A DNA stretch of 64,000 nucleotides from assembly GCF_020615385.1 (NCBI RefSeq), contig NZ_JAJAVB010000024.1:62001-126000 (forward strand), read 5' to 3'. Position 1 is the stretch's first letter. Every line of letters starts with the position of its first letter. Of the stretch, positions 62,424 through 64,000 are shown in pieces. The notes under the pieces were generated by a model. That model was not told the DNA's origin. It did no database searches and was given only the letters and a program-made list of their open reading frames with translations. Made by a program: the position numbers and the translations under genes. This DNA is from Jiella soli. GTDB lineage: Bacteria > Pseudomonadota > Alphaproteobacteria > Rhizobiales > Rhizobiaceae.

Positions 62424-64000
62424 TCCTCGCCGGCTTCCGCTTCCGGCGTCGATCCGCTCCCGGGCCGAGCGGCTGGCTGGTCCGAACGAGCAGGTCCCGC
62501 GTGCGGTGCGCGGCCGCGTGGGCTTGTCGGGACAGCCGTAGCCGCACCGGCCGGAGCGGCGCTGTCGGTGGCCTGAGACTGGGCTCCGGGTTTGGGCTTG
62601 CGCCAAGATTCCGGCCAAGGCGCGAGACGATGCCGGTTCCAGGGCGCCGGCGGCTCTGCAATCGCGTAAGTGACGGCGGGCCGCCCGGTCGCCGGGTCGC
62701 GCCGGATGGCAAGCGATCCGCTGACGCGCAGAGTCCGGAGCGTGACGAGCTTCGCACCGGAGCGGCATGCGGCAAGGCGAATCGCGCGCGCGACGATGGC
62801 GACGTCGGCGTGGTCGCAGGCATAGCCGGTCTGACGATAGTCGTCGGTCCAGACCACCTTGAGGCCGGCAGGCGTCGTGAAGCTGCAGAGATGCGCGTCG
62901 CAGGCGGGCGCGATCCGGATCCGGCCGGACTGAGGTGGCGGGTCGGACGATGCGGCATAGGCGCGTTCCCATTGCTCGGCGACGAAGTCGTTCGGGCGCT
63001 TGCGCAGAAAGGCGATGGTGCCGTCGGCCTCGATCGTCGCGACTTCCTTGCCGCTCTCGAAGATGAGTAGGTCGGGCGGCGGGGTCCGGTTGGGCGCGAG
63101 GAACAGCCCGGCAGCGGCCAGCGGAAGCGCCGTAAGGCGAAGCCAGCTCGCAAGCAGCGTCACGGCCAGGATCGCCGCCGCAAGAAGCGCCAGGCCGATG
63201 CCGGTGACGAGCCCGATCTTCTGGTCCGGAACGATGCCGGCGAGCCATTCTGTGATGTCGAGGACGATTCCGAGCGCGATGCCCATGGGTTGCAGGCACA
63301 AGGCGTCGAGACCGAACGGCATCAGGAGCGAGCCGATCAGGGCGAGCGGCATGATGACGAAGCTGAACAGCGGCATGGTCAAAAGGTTGGCGATCAGGCC
63401 GAAGGCCGCGACCTGGTGGAAATGGTATGCGGAGAACGGCGCGGTCGCGGCGCCGGCGACGAGCGACGTCATGAGGATGCCGCCGACAGCGAGAAGCGCG
63501 TGGACCCACGGGCCGCGCTTCGCCCAGCGCCGGTCCCGCCGCTCTCGCCTTTGGCGCCCGGCCTCCGACAGGGCCCGATAAGCGCCGACGAGGGCTGCGG
63601 TGGCGGCAAAGCTCATCTGGAAGCTTGCCGTCATGACGACGTGCGGCGCTGTCAGGATGATGAGGGTCGCGGCAATCGAGACGTTGCGGATGGTGAGCGC
63701 GGGCCGGTCGAAGATCACCGCGGCGAGCATGATCGCCAGCATGACGAAGGCGCGCTGCGTTGCGACATTGGCGCCGGACAGGCCGAGATAGAGGGCCGCG
63801 ATGGCGAGCGCGCATCCCGCGGCCCATTTCTTGGCCTGCGAGCGCAGCGCGATCGCGGGAGACAGCGCCAGGAGCGAGCGCACCAGGACCATGACCGCGC
63901 CGGCGACGATGGCAAGATGCAGGCCGGAGATCGACAGGACATGGGCGATGCCCGTCGAGCGGAACCATGTCTCCACCTCCTCGGGGATGCCCTGCCGCTC
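62417..64000 (-). CDS. comEC: ComEC/Rec2-family DNA internalisation protein (C-terminal part; 5' end outside the window)
   Basis: 528 residues of a larger membrane protein; the reading frame is open to base 64000. The ComEC competence domain is recognised from [15 protein letters not shown] near the start and [20 protein letters not shown], with about seven transmembrane helices before residue 300 of this part. A soluble C-terminal region follows (about 320-480: [39 protein letters not shown]), resembling a degenerate metallo-beta-lactamase-like domain seen in rhizobial ComEC, then a disordered tail. It would pass DNA into the cytoplasm. Its stop overlaps the lexA 3' end by 7 bases. Confidence 0.93.
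   Translation of the reverse strand, partial: ERQGIPEEVETWFRSTGIAHVLSISGLHLAIVAGAVMVLVRSLLALSPAIALRSQAKKWAAGCALAIAALYLGLSGANVATQRAFVMLAIMLAAVIFDRPALTIRNVSIAATLIILTAPHVVMTASFQMSFAATAALVGAYRALSEAGRQRRERRDRRWAKRGPWVHALLAVGGILMTSLVAGAATAPFSAYHFHQVAAFGLIANLLTMPLFSFVIMPLALIGSLLMPFGLDALCLQPMGIALGIVLDITEWLAGIVPDQKIGLVTGIGLALLAAAILAVTLLASWLRLTALPLAAAGLFLAPNRTPPPDLLIFESGKEVATIEADGTIAFLRKRPNDFVAEQWERAYAASSDPPPQSGRIRIAPACDAHLCSFTTPAGLKVVWTDDYRQTGYACDHADVAIVARAIRLAACRSGAKLVTLRTLRVSGSLAIRRDPATGRPAVTYAIAEPPAPWNRHRLAPWPESWRKPKPGAQSQATDSAAPAGAATAVPTSPRGRAPHAGPARSDQPAARPGSGSTPEAEAGEDQ

Overview
The window is one contiguous, GC-rich, gene-dense chromosomal segment of an alphaproteobacterium, most probably of the order Hyphomicrobiales (Rhizobiales). 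Evidence: the gene order dusB(nifR3)-ntrB-ntrC-ntrY-ntrX-trkA-hfq-hflX; a fused ispDF; a pyruvate dehydrogenase E1-beta that carries its own lipoyl domain; the order trpD-trpC-moaC-moeA-lexA-comEC; a LexA box of the alphaproteobacterial type (GAAC-N7-GAAC); and a NuoE with a long C-terminal helix-hairpin-helix extension. Family or genus cannot be fixed from the sequence alone. No rRNA, tRNA, CRISPR array, transposase, integrase or prophage gene was recognised.

Layout. 1-9.35 kb (minus strand): respiratory complex I operon nuoA-B-C-[GFA enzyme]-D-[Uma2]-E-F-[coiled-coil orf]-G-H, with nuoH cut by the window edge. 9.9-12 kb: a small hypothetical gene and the NAD(P)HX repair enzyme. 12.1-14.1 kb: glnB-glnA behind a convincing sigma-54 promoter. 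14.1-21.4 kb: a LysR regulator divergent from an L,D-transpeptidase, parE, a secreted protein of unknown function, an alpha/beta hydrolase and an RhlE-type RNA helicase. 21.4-32.3 kb (minus): hflX, hfq, trkA, ntrX, ntrY, ntrC, ntrB, dusB, a nitrogen-control and RNA-regulation block. 32.4-34.1 kb: ispDF and a CinA-C amidase. 34.1-36.3 kb: an accessory-looking locus of three exported proteins (triple EF-hand, small serine-rich, double PRC-barrel) behind an AT-rich palindromic leader. 36.4-45.8 kb (minus): pyruvate dehydrogenase and lipoate block pdhA-pdhB-[SRPBCC]-[Uma2]-pdhC-[SGNH]-lpdA-[GlsB]-lipA-[COQ10-like]. 46.1-50.3 kb: an FtsB-like gene, two tandem FNT-family channels and eno. 50.5-56 kb (mostly minus): a small orf, kdsA, a VOC protein, pyrG, secG and tpiA. 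56.2-61.6 kb (plus): a PpiD-type chaperone, trpD, trpC, moaC and moeA in a chain of ATGA overlaps. 61.6-64 kb: SOS-regulated lexA, convergent with and overlapping the 3' end of comEC, which runs off the window.

How it fits together. NtrBC (encoded here) with sigma-54 would be expected to act on the glnBA promoter also found here. Eno, PDH and complex I carry carbon from glycolysis to the respiratory chain, and LipA makes the cofactor for the lipoyl domains of PdhB and PdhC. The most unusual aspects are accessory genes lodged inside two core metabolic operons (two Uma2 genes among them), the exported three-gene locus at 34-36 kb, a tandem FNT pair with 20-bp-period repeats upstream, paired AACC-N7-GGTT dyads upstream of pdhA, and a G9 tract inside nuoE. 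I see no clear-cut new defence or mobile system; the findings give testable leads, not proof.
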